Origin: Goekera deserti
GTDB lineage: Bacteria > Actinomycetota > Actinomycetes > Mycobacteriales > Geodermatophilaceae
DNA: 64,000 bases
Assembly: GCF_010685995.1 (NCBI RefSeq)
Contig: NZ_JAAGWK010000025.1
Span: 1-64,000, forward strand
Reading direction: 5' to 3'
This document shows, one piece after another, positions 16,347 to 25,999 of this stretch (position 1 is its first letter; each line of letters starts with the position of its first letter). The notes under the pieces are model-generated. The model did not search any database. It saw only the letters and a program-made list of their open reading frames with translations, and was not told the DNA's origin. The translations under genes and the position numbers were made by a program.

Positions 16347-17186
16347 GTGTCCAGCGCCCAGTCCAGCGCCCAGCCCCGTGTCGTTGCCGGTGCACTCTCC
16401 CCCGAGGCCGTCGTCGAGGTCGAGGGGGTGGACGTGGTCCGGGGCGAGAAGTTCCTGCTCCGCGCGGTCGACTGGACGGTCCGGGCGGACGAGCGCTGGG
16501 TGCTGCTGGGGCCGAACGGGGCGGGCAAGACCACCCTGCTGCAGCTGGCCTCGGCGTCCATGCACCCCACCCGGGGCCGGGTGACCCTGCTGGGGGAGAC
16601 CCTCGGCGCGGTCGACGTGTTCGAGCTGCGGCCGCGGATCGGGCTCACCAGCGCCGTCCTCGGGCAGCGGATCGCCCCGGCCGAGCGCGTCGGGGACGTG
16701 GTGGTCAGCGCCGGGTACTCGGTGGTCGGCAGGTGGCGGGAGCGCTACCAGGTCAGCGACCTCACCCGCGCGGCGATGCTGATGGACCAGTGGGGCGTCG
16801 CCGCGATCGCGCACCGGCCCTTCGGCACGCTGAGCGAGGGCGAGCGCAAGCGGACCCAGATCGCCCGGGCGCTGATGACCGACCCCGAGCTGCTGCTGCT
16901 GGACGAGCCGGGCGCCGGGCTGGACCTCGGTGGCCGGGAGGACCTGGTCAGCCGGCTCACCGACCTCGCCCGGGACCCCTACGCGCCGGCCCAGGTGCTG
17001 GTCACCCACCACGTCGAGGAGATCCCGGCCGACTACACCCACGCGCTGCTGCTGCGCGAGGGGCGGGTCGTGGCCGCCGGGCCGGCCGAGCAGGTGCTCA
17101 CCGCCGGCGCGCTCAGCGAGACCTTCGGCCTGCGCCTCACCCTGCACCGCGCCGGCGGCCGGCTCACCGCCCGCCGGGCGGGGTAG
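16347..17186 (+). CDS. Stand-alone ABC transporter ATP-binding protein (Rv3041c-like)
   Basis: A 279-residue ATPase from the GTG at 16347. Walker A is GPNGAGKTT, the signature is LSEGERKR and Walker B is LLLLDEPGAGLD; the H-loop is in VTHHVEEIP. No permease gene is adjacent, so partners are encoded elsewhere or it acts without a membrane subunit. Its place directly before an enoyl-CoA hydratase gene mirrors mycobacterial Rv3041c/Rv3039c (gene order recalled, not searched). The start is the only suitable codon near the divergent glgX start; an in-frame extension upstream would run into glgX. Confidence 0.85.
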   Translation: MSSAQSSAQPRVVAGALSPEAVVEVEGVDVVRGEKFLLRAVDWTVRADERWVLLGPNGAGKTTLLQLASASMHPTRGRVTLLGETLGAVDVFELRPRIGLTSAVLGQRIAPAERVGDVVVSAGYSVVGRWRERYQVSDLTRAAMLMDQWGVAAIAHRPFGTLSEGERKRTQIARALMTDPELLLLDEPGAGLDLGGREDLVSRLTDLARDPYAPAQVLVTHHVEEIPADYTHALLLREGRVVAAGPAEQVLTAGALSETFGLRLTLHRAGGRLTARRAG

Positions 17187-17216
17187 CGGCCCCCGACGGG
17201 TCCCGGGTGGGGCCGT

Positions 17217-17222
17217 TACCGT
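17217..17222 (+). promoter_or_regulatory. Leaderless -10 box of the enoyl-CoA hydratase gene
   Basis: TACCGT, seven bases before the ATG at 17230, although the gene follows the ABC ATPase gene by only 43 bp. It suggests an independent promoter. Confidence 0.6.
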
Positions 17223-17229
17223 ACGGGCC

Positions 17230-18015
17230 ATGACCGAGCCGGAGTTCGTGACCCTGCAGGTGGAGGACGGCGTGGGCACCATCCGCCTCGACCGGCCGAA
17301 GATGAACGCGATCGACGCCCAGCTGCACCACGAGGTGCGGGCGGCGGCCATGGAGGCCGGTGAGCGCGCCGACGTGCGGGCGGTGGTGATCTACGGCGGG
17401 GAGCGGGTGTTCGCCGCCGGCGCCGACATCAAGGCGATGGCCGAGCTCGACGGCCACACGATGGTGGCCTGGGGCCGGGAGCTGCAGCACTCCTTCCGCA
17501 CGGTCGCCCGGCTGCCCAAGCCGGTGATCGCGGCGGTGACCGGCTACGCCCTCGGCGGCGGCTACGAGCTGGCGCTCTGCGCCGACTTCCGCGTGCTCGG
17601 CACGAACGCCAAGATCGGTCAGCCGGAGATCCTGCTGGGCGTCATCCCCGGGGCCGGCGGCACCCAGCGGCTGGCCCGGCTCGTCGGCCCGGCGAAGGCC
17701 AAGGACCTGGTGTTCACCGGCCGGCACGTCGGTGCCGAGGAGGCACTGGAGCTGGGCCTGGCCGACGCCGTCGTCCCGGACGCGGACGTCTACGCCACCT
17801 CGGTGGCCATGGCGCGGAAGTTCGCCGCCGGGCCGCCGCTGGCGCTGGCGGCCGCCAAGCGCGCCATCGACGAGGGCCTGGACGGCGACCTGGACCGCGG
17901 TCTGGCGCTGGAGAGCGAGCTGTTCGCCGGGCTGTTCGGCACCGAGGACCAGCAGACCGGCATGCGCTCCTTCCTGGAGAGCGGTCCGGGCAAGGCCACC
18001 TTCACCGGCCGCTGA
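17230..18015 (+). CDS. Enoyl-CoA hydratase (EchA17-like)
   Basis: Crotonase-family protein of 261 residues that would hydrate trans-2-enoyl-CoA in fatty-acid beta-oxidation. The oxyanion-hole motif [15 protein letters not shown] is present. Both glutamates expected in true hydratases are visible, in [13 protein letters not shown] and [15 protein letters not shown], so it is probably catalytically competent. It lies upstream of etfBA, whose products accept electrons from acyl-CoA dehydrogenases, consistent with a fatty-acid oxidation context. Substrate length cannot be read from the sequence. Confidence 0.9.
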   Translation: MTEPEFVTLQVEDGVGTIRLDRPKMNAIDAQLHHEVRAAAMEAGERADVRAVVIYGGERVFAAGADIKAMAELDGHTMVAWGRELQHSFRTVARLPKPVIAAVTGYALGGGYELALCADFRVLGTNAKIGQPEILLGVIPGAGGTQRLARLVGPAKAKDLVFTGRHVGAEEALELGLADAVVPDADVYATSVAMARKFAAGPPLALAAAKRAIDEGLDGDLDRGLALESELFAGLFGTEDQQTGMRSFLESGPGKATFTGR

Positions 18016-18062
18016 CGCCCCACCCGCACGGCCGGTCGCCGTGCGTGCGGGACCATGCCGGG

Positions 18063-19202
18063 GTGACCGCCACCCCGGCCGACCGTGCCGCCGACGCCGC
18101 CCTCGGGGCCGCCTCCGACGTGGACCGCTCGGACCCGGTGGGCCGGGCCTGGGTGGACCGCGCGGTGGCCCTGGTGGAAGCCGACGCCCGGCGCAGTGCC
18201 GACACCCACCTGCTGACCCACCCGCTGCCGCCCGAGTGGGGGGTGGACCTGTACCTCAAGGACGAGTCCACCCACCCCACCGGCAGCCTCAAGCACCGGC
18301 TGGCCCGGTCGCTGTTCCTGTACGCCCTGTGCTCCGGCCAGATCACCGAGGGCAGCACCGTGGTCGAGGCCTCCAGCGGCTCGACGGCGGTCAGCGAGGC
18401 CTACTTCGCCCGGATGCTGGGCCTGCCGTTCGTCGCCGTCATGCCGGCGAGGACCAGCGCCGAGAAGATCGCGCTGATCGAGCGGCACGGCGGGCGCTGC
18501 CACCTGGTCGCCGACGCCGGCACCGTCTACGCCGAGGCCCGGCGCATCGCCGACGAGACCGGCGGCCACTACCTGGACCAGTTCACCAACGCCGAGCGGG
18601 CCACCGACTGGCGCGGGAACAACAACATCGCCGAGTCGGTCTTCGACCAGCTGGCCCTGGAACGCCACCCGGTGCCCGAGTGGGTGGTGGTCGGCGCCGG
18701 CACCGGGGGCACCAGCGCCACCATCGGCCGGTACCTGCGCTACCGGCGGCTGCCCACCCGGCTGGCCGTCGTCGACCCGGAGTGCTCCTCGTTCTTCCCC
18801 GGCTGGCGCGACCGCGACCCCGCGACGGTGACCGGCCGCTCGTCCCGGATCGAGGGCATCGGACGGCCGCGGGTGGAGCCGTCGTTCGTGCCGACCATCG
18901 TCGACCGGATGATCTGCGTGCCGGACGCCGCATCGCTGGCCGCCATGCGGCACCTGGAGATGCTGACCGGCCGCCGGGCCGGCGGGTCGACCGGCACCAA
19001 CCTGTGGGGTGCCTACCTGCTGGTCGCCGAGATGCTCGCCGCCGGCCGCACCGGCAGCGTGGTGACGCTGCTCTGCGACGGTGGCGAACGGTACGCGAAC
19101 ACCTACTACGACGACGGGTGGGTCGCTGCGCAGGGTCTGGACCTGGGACCGCCCACGGCCACCGTCGAGCACTTCCTGGCGACGGGGGAGTGGCGGGCCT
19201 GA
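18063..19202 (+). CDS. PLP-dependent cysteine synthase-like protein, Cds1-type L-cysteine desulfhydrase
   Basis: A 379-residue fold-type II PLP enzyme. The Schiff-base lysine is in [15 protein letters not shown] and the phosphate-binding loop [10 protein letters not shown] is downstream. The phrase [14 protein letters not shown] with [18 protein letters not shown] closely resembles my memory of mycobacterial Rv3684 (Cds1), which degrades L-cysteine to pyruvate, sulfide and ammonia. I place the start at GTG 18063 ([11 protein letters not shown]); GTG 18045 is an alternative. It sits within an otherwise Rv3041c-Rv3029c-like order where Mycobacterium has other genes, so it is probably a lineage-specific insertion. 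Cysteine synthase activity is the alternative. Confidence 0.8.
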   Translation: MTATPADRAADAALGAASDVDRSDPVGRAWVDRAVALVEADARRSADTHLLTHPLPPEWGVDLYLKDESTHPTGSLKHRLARSLFLYALCSGQITEGSTVVEASSGSTAVSEAYFARMLGLPFVAVMPARTSAEKIALIERHGGRCHLVADAGTVYAEARRIADETGGHYLDQFTNAERATDWRGNNNIAESVFDQLALERHPVPEWVVVGAGTGGTSATIGRYLRYRRLPTRLAVVDPECSSFFPGWRDRDPATVTGRSSRIEGIGRPRVEPSFVPTIVDRMICVPDAASLAAMRHLEMLTGRRAGGSTGTNLWGAYLLVAEMLAAGRTGSVVTLLCDGGERYANTYYDDGWVAAQGLDLGPPTATVEHFLATGEWRA

Positions 19203-19299
19203 CCGACCCCGTCCGCACGGACGGTGCACGGCTGGGGGTTGTCCACAGGTCGGAGGTCGGGCCCAGCGGCCGGACCGTCCGGCGGGCGAGGCTGCGCGG

Positions 19300-21156
19300 G
19301 TGTACTCGCCGATGCTCCCCGTGGAGCACCAGTTCGATCTGCCCCGTCGTCCGGTTTCCGGCGCGCGCGTCCGGGAGGTCGGGCAGGCGCCGGACAGGCA
19401 CCCGGTGCCGGCGGGTGCGGCGGGGTGGGTCGCCGCCGGCGCGGCTCTCGCCGCCGCCGCCGGCGTCGAGACCGGGCTGTGGCTGCCCGGCAGCCCCGTG
19501 GGCGACCGTCCCGGCGGCTGGCTGACGGTGGTGGGGACGGCGACCGCCGCCGTCGTCGCGCTGGTGGCGGTGCTCGCCGCCGTGCGCTGGCAGGCCGCCG
19601 CGCGCGACTGGGCCTGGGTGGCGCTGGCCGGTGCCCTGCTGACCTGCTGGGCGTCGGCCCCGCCCGCGGAGCGTGAGCGGAGCGGCGGCTTCCCGGGCGC
19701 CGCGTTCGCGGTCACGGCGACCTCGGCCGCGCTGCTCGTGCTCTCGCTGGCCGTCGTCCTGGCCGCCCGGGGCGAGCGGCGGCCCCGGCTGCTGCCCACC
19801 GGCGCGGCCGCCGCGGCCGCGGTGCTCGTCGCGCTGCCGGCCGTCGTCCTGCTGTGGTCGCCCGAGCGCGGCTCCACCACCGCAGCCGGCGTCGACCCGG
19901 CGCCGGTCCCGGCCACGGTGGCATCACTGGCGTGGACCCGCTCGGCCCAGGCCGGCCAGGCCCCGCGGGCCGTGGTCGCGGCGGGCGCCGGGATCGTGCT
20001 CACGACCGTCGACGGGGTCACCGCGTTGGACGGGGTGACCGGCGCGCAGCGGTGGACGTACCGCCGGCCCGGCGCCGTCGTCGTGGGCTCGACGGCGGCA
20101 TCGGACGGTGGGCACGTGTTCCTCCGGCTCCGTCCTGGGGACGTGCTCCAGCCCCACCACTCGTACGCCGACCAGCTGGTGGTCCTCGACGCGGTGACCG
20201 GGTCGGTGCGGTGGCAGGCCGACGCCGACGGCCGGGCCGGCCGGTGGGGGTCCGGCCCGATCGACGACACGACCCCGTACCTGGCTGTGGACGACGTGCT
20301 CGTCCGGACCGGGGACGGGGTGCTCGCCGGGCTGGACTGGGACACGGGGGACCAGGTGTGGCAGTGGGCGCCGCCGCCCGGGTGCCGGCGGTACCAGCGC
20401 CTCAGCGACGGCTACTGGGCTGCAGGCACCGGCAACACGGTGGTGCTGACGCTGGTGTGCCGCGCCGGCTCCGACGAGCGGGTGCGGCTGGTGGCCCTGG
20501 ATGCCACCGACGGCAGCTCGCGCTGGTCGGCCGACCAGCCTCCCGGGGTCCCACTGCGCAACGAGATCGAGCAACGCACGGCGGTGGCGCTGACCTCCGA
20601 GCTGGTCGTGCTGGTGCTGGACCCCACCCGGGACCTCGATCCTCTGGCCGCTGTCCCGGAGTTCGTCGCTCCCACCCAGGTCGTGCTGGACGTCCACACC
20701 GGCCGGGAGCTCCGGCGTGCTGACGCCGCTGCGGAGGACGCGAGATCACTGGGGGACTCGGTGACGGGGCCGATCGCGCGCGGCGCCCGGGCCTTCGGGC
20801 CGGCAGCGGTCGCCGACACCCGGGTGTACGACACCTGGGCAGGTGACCCGGCCGCCCGGGTCGCGGACCTCGGCGTGGAACCCAGCCGCCGGCTCGGCGG
20901 GCGACTGGCCCTCGTGGACGCCGCGGTCACCGTGGCGCCCGACCCGGGCGGCTGGGTCCTGCGGGTCGCACCCTGGGGCGGGGCGCCGGGGGACGTCGTC
21001 GTGCTGCCGGGCGGCACCGGCCCGGCCGAGGTCGCGACCGGCCGGTCGTCGCTGTTCGGCCTGCCGACCGAGGTGGTCGGGCCGGCCCTGTACCCGGCGC
21101 CCGGTGCGGTGGTCGCCTGGGACCCGGCGACCGGGACGCTGTCGGGGTACACCTGA
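19300..21156 (+). CDS. Membrane protein with extracytoplasmic PQQ-like beta-propeller
   Basis: About 618 residues from GTG 19300 (ATG 19312 is the alternative). The N-terminal ~190 residues contain about five hydrophobic helices (for example GGWLTVVGTATAAVVALVAV and AALLVLSLAVVLA). The rest is a beta-propeller with PQQ/BamB-like blades: VTALDGVTGAQRW, LVVLDAVTGSVRWQA, LAGLDWDTGDQVWQW, LVALDATDGSSRWSA. These D-x-x-x-G-x-x-x-W units are typical of the repeat. The catalytic pattern of PQQ dehydrogenases is not evident, so a binding or scaffold role outside the membrane is more likely. It stands alone, upstream of etfB. Function unknown. Confidence 0.75.
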   Translation: MYSPMLPVEHQFDLPRRPVSGARVREVGQAPDRHPVPAGAAGWVAAGAALAAAAGVETGLWLPGSPVGDRPGGWLTVVGTATAAVVALVAVLAAVRWQAAARDWAWVALAGALLTCWASAPPAERERSGGFPGAAFAVTATSAALLVLSLAVVLAARGERRPRLLPTGAAAAAAVLVALPAVVLLWSPERGSTTAAGVDPAPVPATVASLAWTRSAQAGQAPRAVVAAGAGIVLTTVDGVTALDGVTGAQRWTYRRPGAVVVGSTAASDGGHVFLRLRPGDVLQPHHSYADQLVVLDAVTGSVRWQADADGRAGRWGSGPIDDTTPYLAVDDVLVRTGDGVLAGLDWDTGDQVWQWAPPPGCRRYQRLSDGYWAAGTGNTVVLTLVCRAGSDERVRLVALDATDGSSRWSADQPPGVPLRNEIEQRTAVALTSELVVLVLDPTRDLDPLAAVPEFVAPTQVVLDVHTGRELRRADAAAEDARSLGDSVTGPIARGARAFGPAAVADTRVYDTWAGDPAARVADLGVEPSRRLGGRLALVDAAVTVAPDPGGWVLRVAPWGGAPGDVVVLPGGTGPAEVATGRSSLFGLPTEVVGPALYPAPGAVVAWDPATGTLSGYT

Positions 21157-21200
21157 TCCCTCGTGAGGGGGGTCACCGGACCGGACCCCTCGGCCCCGAC

Positions 21201-21216
21201 GTTACCGACGGGTAAC
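21201..21216 (+). promoter_or_regulatory. Candidate operator and promoter of etfBA
   Basis: GTTACC-GACG-GGTAAC is a perfect inverted repeat with 6-bp arms. Its right arm overlaps the putative -10 box TAACAT (21213-21218), where a bound dimer would block transcription. The form resembles operators of TetR-type regulators of lipid genes (inference). The site is about 60 bp upstream of the etfB start. Confidence 0.55.
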
Positions 21217-21278
21217 ATGGATGATCGGTACTGCCGGCGCGGATCCGCGTCGCACTTCGACCACGGAGGTTGGTGGCG

Positions 21279-22058
21279 ATGAACATCGTCGTTCTTGTCA
21301 AGCAGGTCCCCGACTCGGGCAGCGAGCGCAAGCTCGACTCCTCGGACAACACCGTCGCCCGGGCGAGTGCGGACAACGTCATCAACGAGATGGACGAGTA
21401 CGCCATCGAGGAGGCGCTCACCGTCAAGGAGAGCCAGGGCGGTGAGGTCACCGTGCTGACCGTCGGCCCCGGCTCGGCCACCGACGCCATCCGCAAGGCG
21501 CTGTCCATGGGCGCCGACAAGGCCGTGCACGTCACCGACGACGCCGTCCACGGGTCGTGCGCCGTCCAGACCAGCGCCGTGATCGCCGCCGCGCTGCAGC
21601 AGCTGGAGTACGACCTCGTGCTCTGCGGCGCGGAGTCCACCGACGGGCAGGTGTCGGTCATGCCGGCGCTGCTCTCCGAGCGCCTGGGCATCCCGCACCT
21701 GTCCGGGGCCCGCAAGCTCACCGTCGAGGGCACCACGGTGCGCGTGGAGCGGCAGACCGACGGCGGCTACTGGATGCTCGAGAGCTCGCTGCCGGCGATC
21801 GTGTCCACCTGGGACACCATCAACGAGCCGCGCTACCCGTCCTTCAAGGGCATCATGGCGGCGAAGAAGAAGCCGGTCGAGACCAAGTCGCTGGCCGACC
21901 TCGGCGTCGACCCGGCCTCCGTCGGCCTGGCCACCGCCACCAGCCGCGTGCTCGACTTCGCCGGCCGCCCGCCCAAGGGCGAGGGCGTGAAGGTCGCCGA
22001 CGAGGGTGACGGCGCGGAGAAGCTGGTCGGCTACCTGGCCGCCCAGAAGCTCGTCTGA
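21279..22058 (+). CDS. etfB: Electron transfer flavoprotein, beta subunit (FixA)
   Basis: A 259-residue beta subunit that pairs with EtfA to pass electrons from acyl-CoA dehydrogenases to the quinone pool. Family phrases are MNIVVLVKQVPD at the N-terminus, INEMDEYAIEEAL, VLTVGPGSA and CGAESTDGQVSVMPALL. The ATG at 21279 has a strong GGAGGT eight bases upstream; an in-frame start three codons earlier would overlap that site. Etf alpha follows after 47 bp. Transcription probably starts near 21225 from a box overlapped by a palindrome. Confidence 0.95.
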   Translation: MNIVVLVKQVPDSGSERKLDSSDNTVARASADNVINEMDEYAIEEALTVKESQGGEVTVLTVGPGSATDAIRKALSMGADKAVHVTDDAVHGSCAVQTSAVIAAALQQLEYDLVLCGAESTDGQVSVMPALLSERLGIPHLSGARKLTVEGTTVRVERQTDGGYWMLESSLPAIVSTWDTINEPRYPSFKGIMAAKKKPVETKSLADLGVDPASVGLATATSRVLDFAGRPPKGEGVKVADEGDGAEKLVGYLAAQKLV

Positions 22059-22105
22059 CGCCCACCCCACCGACCGAACTCAGAGACAGAGGAGCAACGC
22101 ACGCC

Positions 22106-23068
22106 ATGGCAGAGGTACTCGTCCTGGTCGAGCTCAACCCCAGTGGCACCGGCGTCCGCAAGACGACGCTCGAGGCCCTCACCGCCGCCCGCGCGCTCGG
22201 TGAGGTGTCGGCCGTCGTCGTCGGCGCCCCCGGCACCGCGGCCGGTGTGCACGACGCGCTCGCCGAGTACGGCGCCGCGAAGGTGTACGTCGCGGAGTCC
22301 GAGGAGATGGACGCCTACCTGGTCGCGCCCAAGGCCGAGGTGCTCGCGCAGCTCGTCGGTCAGGTGAGCCCCGCCGCGGTCGTCATCCCCTCGTCCTCGG
22401 AGGGCAAGGAGGTCGCCGGCCGGCTGGCCATCAAGACCGGCAGCGGCTTCCTGACCGACGTCACCGAGATCGCCGCCGACGGCACCGCCACCCAGGTGGC
22501 CTTCGCCGGTGGCACCGTCGTGCACTCCCAGGTCACCGTCGGCACCCCGATCTACACCCTGCGCGGCAACTCCGTGGCCCCCGAGCCGTCCCCGGCCGCG
22601 GCCGCCGAGGAGCCGGTGTCGATCGCGCTGAGCGAGCAGGCCAAGCAGACCCGCGTCCTGGACCGGGTCGTGGAGACCAAGAGCAGCCGGCCGGAGCTCA
22701 CCGAGGCCGCGATCGTGGTCTCCGGTGGCCGCGGCGTGGCCAGCGCCGAGAACTTCTCCGTCATCGAGGGTCTCGCCGACTCCCTCGGTGCCGCCGTCGG
22801 CGCCTCGCGCGCCGCGGTCGACTCCGGCTTCTACCCGCACACCTTCCAGGTGGGTCAGACCGGCAAGACCGTCTCGCCGCAGCTCTACATCGCCGTCGGC
22901 ATCTCCGGTGCGATCCAGCACCGCGCCGGCATGCAGACCTCCAAGACGATCGTCGCGGTCAACAAGGACGCCGAGGCGCCGATCTTCGAGCTCGCCGACT
23001 TCGGTGTCGTCGGCGACCTGAACACCGTCGTCCCGGCTGCGACCCAGCAGATCGCCGCCCGCAAGTAG
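22106..23068 (+). CDS. etfA: Electron transfer flavoprotein, alpha subunit (FixB)
   Basis: A 320-residue alpha subunit carrying the FAD. The C-terminal FAD-binding domain shows [36 protein letters not shown] and [20 protein letters not shown], all family hallmarks. The N-terminal half ([14 protein letters not shown]) is the alpha/beta domain that contacts EtfB. An AGAGGAG-like ribosome site precedes the ATG. Two strong hairpins follow the stop, ending the etfBA unit. The products serve the acyl-CoA oxidation steps suggested by the hydratase gene upstream. Confidence 0.95.
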   Translation: MAEVLVLVELNPSGTGVRKTTLEALTAARALGEVSAVVVGAPGTAAGVHDALAEYGAAKVYVAESEEMDAYLVAPKAEVLAQLVGQVSPAAVVIPSSSEGKEVAGRLAIKTGSGFLTDVTEIAADGTATQVAFAGGTVVHSQVTVGTPIYTLRGNSVAPEPSPAAAAEEPVSIALSEQAKQTRVLDRVVETKSSRPELTEAAIVVSGGRGVASAENFSVIEGLADSLGAAVGASRAAVDSGFYPHTFQVGQTGKTVSPQLYIAVGISGAIQHRAGMQTSKTIVAVNKDAEAPIFELADFGVVGDLNTVVPAATQQIAARK

Positions 23069-23121
23069 GCGACCCTCTCGCCCCCCGACCCCTCGCAGGC
23101 TCGGGGCGGGACCGTGCAGGG

Positions 23122-23160
23122 CTGCCGGACCTGACGCCCGCGGGAGTGCAGGTCCGGCAG
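23122..23160. terminator. First hairpin after etfA
   Basis: Perfect 12-bp arms CTGCCGGACCTG (23122-23133) and CAGGTCCGGCAG (23149-23160), 53 bp after the etfA stop. Confidence 0.7.
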
Positions 23161-23166
23161 CTGACC

Positions 23167-23201
23167 GTCGAGCGCCGCCCCGGCCAGGGGTGGCGCTCGA
23201 C
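23167..23201. terminator. Second hairpin between etfA and the SUKH gene
   Basis: A 15-bp stem (23167-23181 with 23187-23201) containing one G-U pair lies between convergent genes. It ends 12 bp from the stop of the leftward SUKH gene, so it probably terminates both directions. Confidence 0.75.
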
Positions 23202-23212
23202 TGCGTCGTGGG

Positions 23213-25885
23213 TCAGGCCTCCGGTGATCGGAAGGGAGTGCGCAGCACCTCCAGCAGGCGCCCGGGGTGCAGCTGGTCGCCCGGGACCACGGAAGGCGTA
23301 GCCCGCGGCGCCGCCCCCGCGGGCACGGACGGGACTGCCGGCTCGTGGACCTGCTGGTCGACCCGGTTCGGGTGCGCGAGCGCGCGGCGTAGGTCCTTGT
23401 CGTAGTAGAGGCCGAGCGGGGCGAGGTGGTTGGACGACATGGGCCGCCAGGTGGGCAGGGCAGCGCGCACGGTGTGCCAGGCCGCGTCCGGCTCGCCGGC
23501 GGCGATCTGACCGCGGGCAACCTCTACCTGGGTCGAGAACTCCGGTGCATAGGAGAAGACGGCGGCCGGCCCACTGCCGTCGGCGATCTCTGCCAGCAAT
23601 CGCCGGATCTCGTCGGCCACCGCGCGCGGCGCCCGACCGGCCTGGTACTCGGCGTTCAACCCCGACTCCACCATCCGGACGACGTACAACGGCAGCAGGT
23701 CCTCGATCAGCACCTGGTCGACGAGTGCCTCGTCGGTGCTGACGTCCCCGATGCCCCACCAGAGGTGGTTGACCGACGTGGAGTGGTCGCTCACGGCCGA
23801 GCCGGCCCCGAAGGCGTCGAACTGAGCGGCGAGGAGCCAGGCCCGCCAGGTGGTCGTGAGCACCTCCTCCAGCCGGTCCCGGGCAGTGAGGTCGCCCGCC
23901 AGGATGGCCAGGTAGGCCTGCTCCACGTCATCGGCAGCTTGGTCGAGCGTGACGGACGGGATGGGATCGCCGTAGCTCAGGAAGTCCCGGTACAGGTCCT
24001 CCAGTCCCGCCCGGAAAGAGCGACCCAGCGGCACCGGGCCCTCCTTCCAGAACCGGGAGCAGGCCCACTCCCCGGACTCCGGGTCGACGTCGCCCGGGTC
24101 GAGCAGCAGCACGTCGCCACCGGGTTTGGAGACCATCAGTGTTCTGCCGACCATGGGCTCCATCTCCAGCCAGATCTGCACCCAGTCCGGTTCCAGGTCC
24201 CTGAACCAGCCGACCGCCGGGGTCGGAGCCAACCCGGCGATGAAGCCCCGGGTGGCCGGCCAGCCGTCGCAGACGGACAAGAACTGGCGGTAGCTGGGTG
24301 GCAGTGGCGTCCCCAGCCGGTCCTCCAGGGTCCGCAACGCCTCGGCTCCGGCCGGCCCCCGGTGCCCGTCCCATGCCCCCGGTGAGGCGATGGCCTCACC
24401 GACGGCCTCGGAGCGCCATCGCTGCAAGAGCTCCCGCGTGGTCAGGTGCGCCACCGCAGACCACTCGGCGCCCAGCACCGGTTCGGGTTGGTCGCTCGGC
24501 GCGAGGAGGGAGGGAGCAGGGCCGGCCGGGATCTCAGCTGCGAGCACCTCCTCGTCCACGGGTACCGCCTCCGGTGCGGCAGGCAGCGTGGCTGCCCTGA
24601 ACGGCGTCTGGAGCACGGCCAGCGTGCGGGCCGAGTGCCACTTGAGGTCCATCGGCTCGGCCTCGGCCCGCGGTATCGCCCACAGGGGACCGGACAGCCA
24701 GGCCTGCTGGCGCTCGTGCTGGAGACGGAGGACGCGCGTGAGCTCTGGCGCTGGCTCACCCGGGGCAGGTGGCGGGATCAGGAGGATGCGCAGGGTGCCG
24801 TCGTAGTACAGGCCCAGCGGAGCCAGGTGGTCGCCGTTGCGTGGCGTCCAGCTGGGCAGGGCCTGCCGTACGGTCTCCCACGCCCCGACCAGGTCGCCGG
24901 ACCGGACCTGCTCGCGGGCGGTCTCCATCTGCGCGGCGAACGCAGGTGCGTAGGAGAAGTCGGCGACCAGGCCCCGCATCGGGTCACGCTCGTCGACGAG
25001 CGCCTGCAGGCGGTCGGCGATCGGGCCTGGCGCCTGCTGCACCACGTCGGACACCGAGCCCGAGGACTCCGTGAGCCGCTGGAGGTACAGCGGAAGGAGC
25101 TCCTGCACGAGCACGTCGTTCGAGGCCGCCTCGTCCGGTGACACCCCGCCGACCGTGCCCGACCAGAGCCCGTCGACGAGCAACGAGTGGTCCGGCCGGT
25201 CGATGGTGCCGAACGCGTCGAACTGCGCCGCGATCAGCGCGGCGCGCCAGTCGAGGTCGACCAGCTCGCTCAGCGCGGCCCGGGCGCCGAGCTCGCCGGC
25301 CAGCAGGTCGCGGTACAGGTGCTCGACCGCGTCGTCCACCAGCGCCCAGCGCGTCCCGCTGAGCGCCACGTGTTCGAGGAGTCGGCGTTCCAGCGCGTCG
25401 CGGAACGACCGTGCGACCGGGACGGGTGCCCAGGTGTGCCAGTCGACGCTCCAGCACGCCCACTCGCCGGTGGCCGGATCGACGTCCTCCGGGTCGAGCA
25501 GCAGCGTGTCCTCGCCCACCGGCGAGATCACCAGCGCGCGCGACATCAGAGTGACCTCGCTGCGCTCGACCCCGGGGTACATGTGTGCGTAGGCGCGCTG
25601 GGCCTGCAGGAACGCAGGACGGTCGACGGTGGCGAACCAGCCCACCTGGGTGGCCCGGCGCAGGCCGTGCCGGGACCGGCCGGTCGGCGGCCAGCCGTCG
25701 GTCGTGGCGAGGAACTCCCGGTAGCTGGGCGGGAGGACCCTCCCCAGCAGCCCCTCCAGGCGCGCGAGCTCTGCCGGCGGCACCGGCTCGCGGTCGACCC
25801 ACAGCTCGTGCGCGAGCGGTTCGGCAGCCCGGGCCTCGGACCGCCAACGCTCCAGCAAGGTCCTCGTGTCCATCCACGCGTACAC
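23213..25885 (-). CDS. Tandemly duplicated SUKH (SMI1/KNR4) domain protein
   Basis: An 890-residue cytoplasmic protein made of two copies of the same ~410-440-residue unit, about residues 5-445 and 480-890. Each begins with a LLERWRSEA / LLQRWRSEA helix. A SUKH domain follows, with the hallmark [15 protein letters not shown] or [15 protein letters not shown], then [20 protein letters not shown] or [21 protein letters not shown] helical segment with [14 protein letters not shown] / [14 protein letters not shown] comes next. Each unit closes with an unfamiliar module: FSYAPxF, AWxTVRxALPxW, [10 protein letters not shown] and xTPFR. SUKH proteins are often immunity factors for nuclease toxins (family knowledge), but no toxin gene is adjacent. 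The GTG start is preferred because GAGGTG lies about eight bases upstream; ATG 25873 is an alternative. It interrupts the conserved etfBA-desulfurase neighbourhood. Confidence 0.8.
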   Translation of the reverse strand: MYAWMDTRTLLERWRSEARAAEPLAHELWVDREPVPPAELARLEGLLGRVLPPSYREFLATTDGWPPTGRSRHGLRRATQVGWFATVDRPAFLQAQRAYAHMYPGVERSEVTLMSRALVISPVGEDTLLLDPEDVDPATGEWACWSVDWHTWAPVPVARSFRDALERRLLEHVALSGTRWALVDDAVEHLYRDLLAGELGARAALSELVDLDWRAALIAAQFDAFGTIDRPDHSLLVDGLWSGTVGGVSPDEAASNDVLVQELLPLYLQRLTESSGSVSDVVQQAPGPIADRLQALVDERDPMRGLVADFSYAPAFAAQMETAREQVRSGDLVGAWETVRQALPSWTPRNGDHLAPLGLYYDGTLRILLIPPPAPGEPAPELTRVLRLQHERQQAWLSGPLWAIPRAEAEPMDLKWHSARTLAVLQTPFRAATLPAAPEAVPVDEEVLAAEIPAGPAPSLLAPSDQPEPVLGAEWSAVAHLTTRELLQRWRSEAVGEAIASPGAWDGHRGPAGAEALRTLEDRLGTPLPPSYRQFLSVCDGWPATRGFIAGLAPTPAVGWFRDLEPDWVQIWLEMEPMVGRTLMVSKPGGDVLLLDPGDVDPESGEWACSRFWKEGPVPLGRSFRAGLEDLYRDFLSYGDPIPSVTLDQAADDVEQAYLAILAGDLTARDRLEEVLTTTWRAWLLAAQFDAFGAGSAVSDHSTSVNHLWWGIGDVSTDEALVDQVLIEDLLPLYVVRMVESGLNAEYQAGRAPRAVADEIRRLLAEIADGSGPAAVFSYAPEFSTQVEVARGQIAAGEPDAAWHTVRAALPTWRPMSSNHLAPLGLYYDKDLRRALAHPNRVDQQVHEPAVPSVPAGAAPRATPSVVPGDQLHPGRLLEVLRTPFRSPEA

Positions 25886-25999
25886 CGTGACCCCACCTCG
25901 TCCGGTCGCGCCGCGGTGACGCGATCGCGCCGATCATGCAGCCTGGTCCCGACGACGCGGTGGCGCCGGTGCCGCGCACGGTCCCGTACGGGCATCGAG

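Noticed and set aside
23213-25885. Polymorphic toxin system around the SUKH gene
   Set aside because: Neighbours are etfA and an MFS transporter; no secreted toxin, repeat-rich shaft or nuclease domain is visible in the window.
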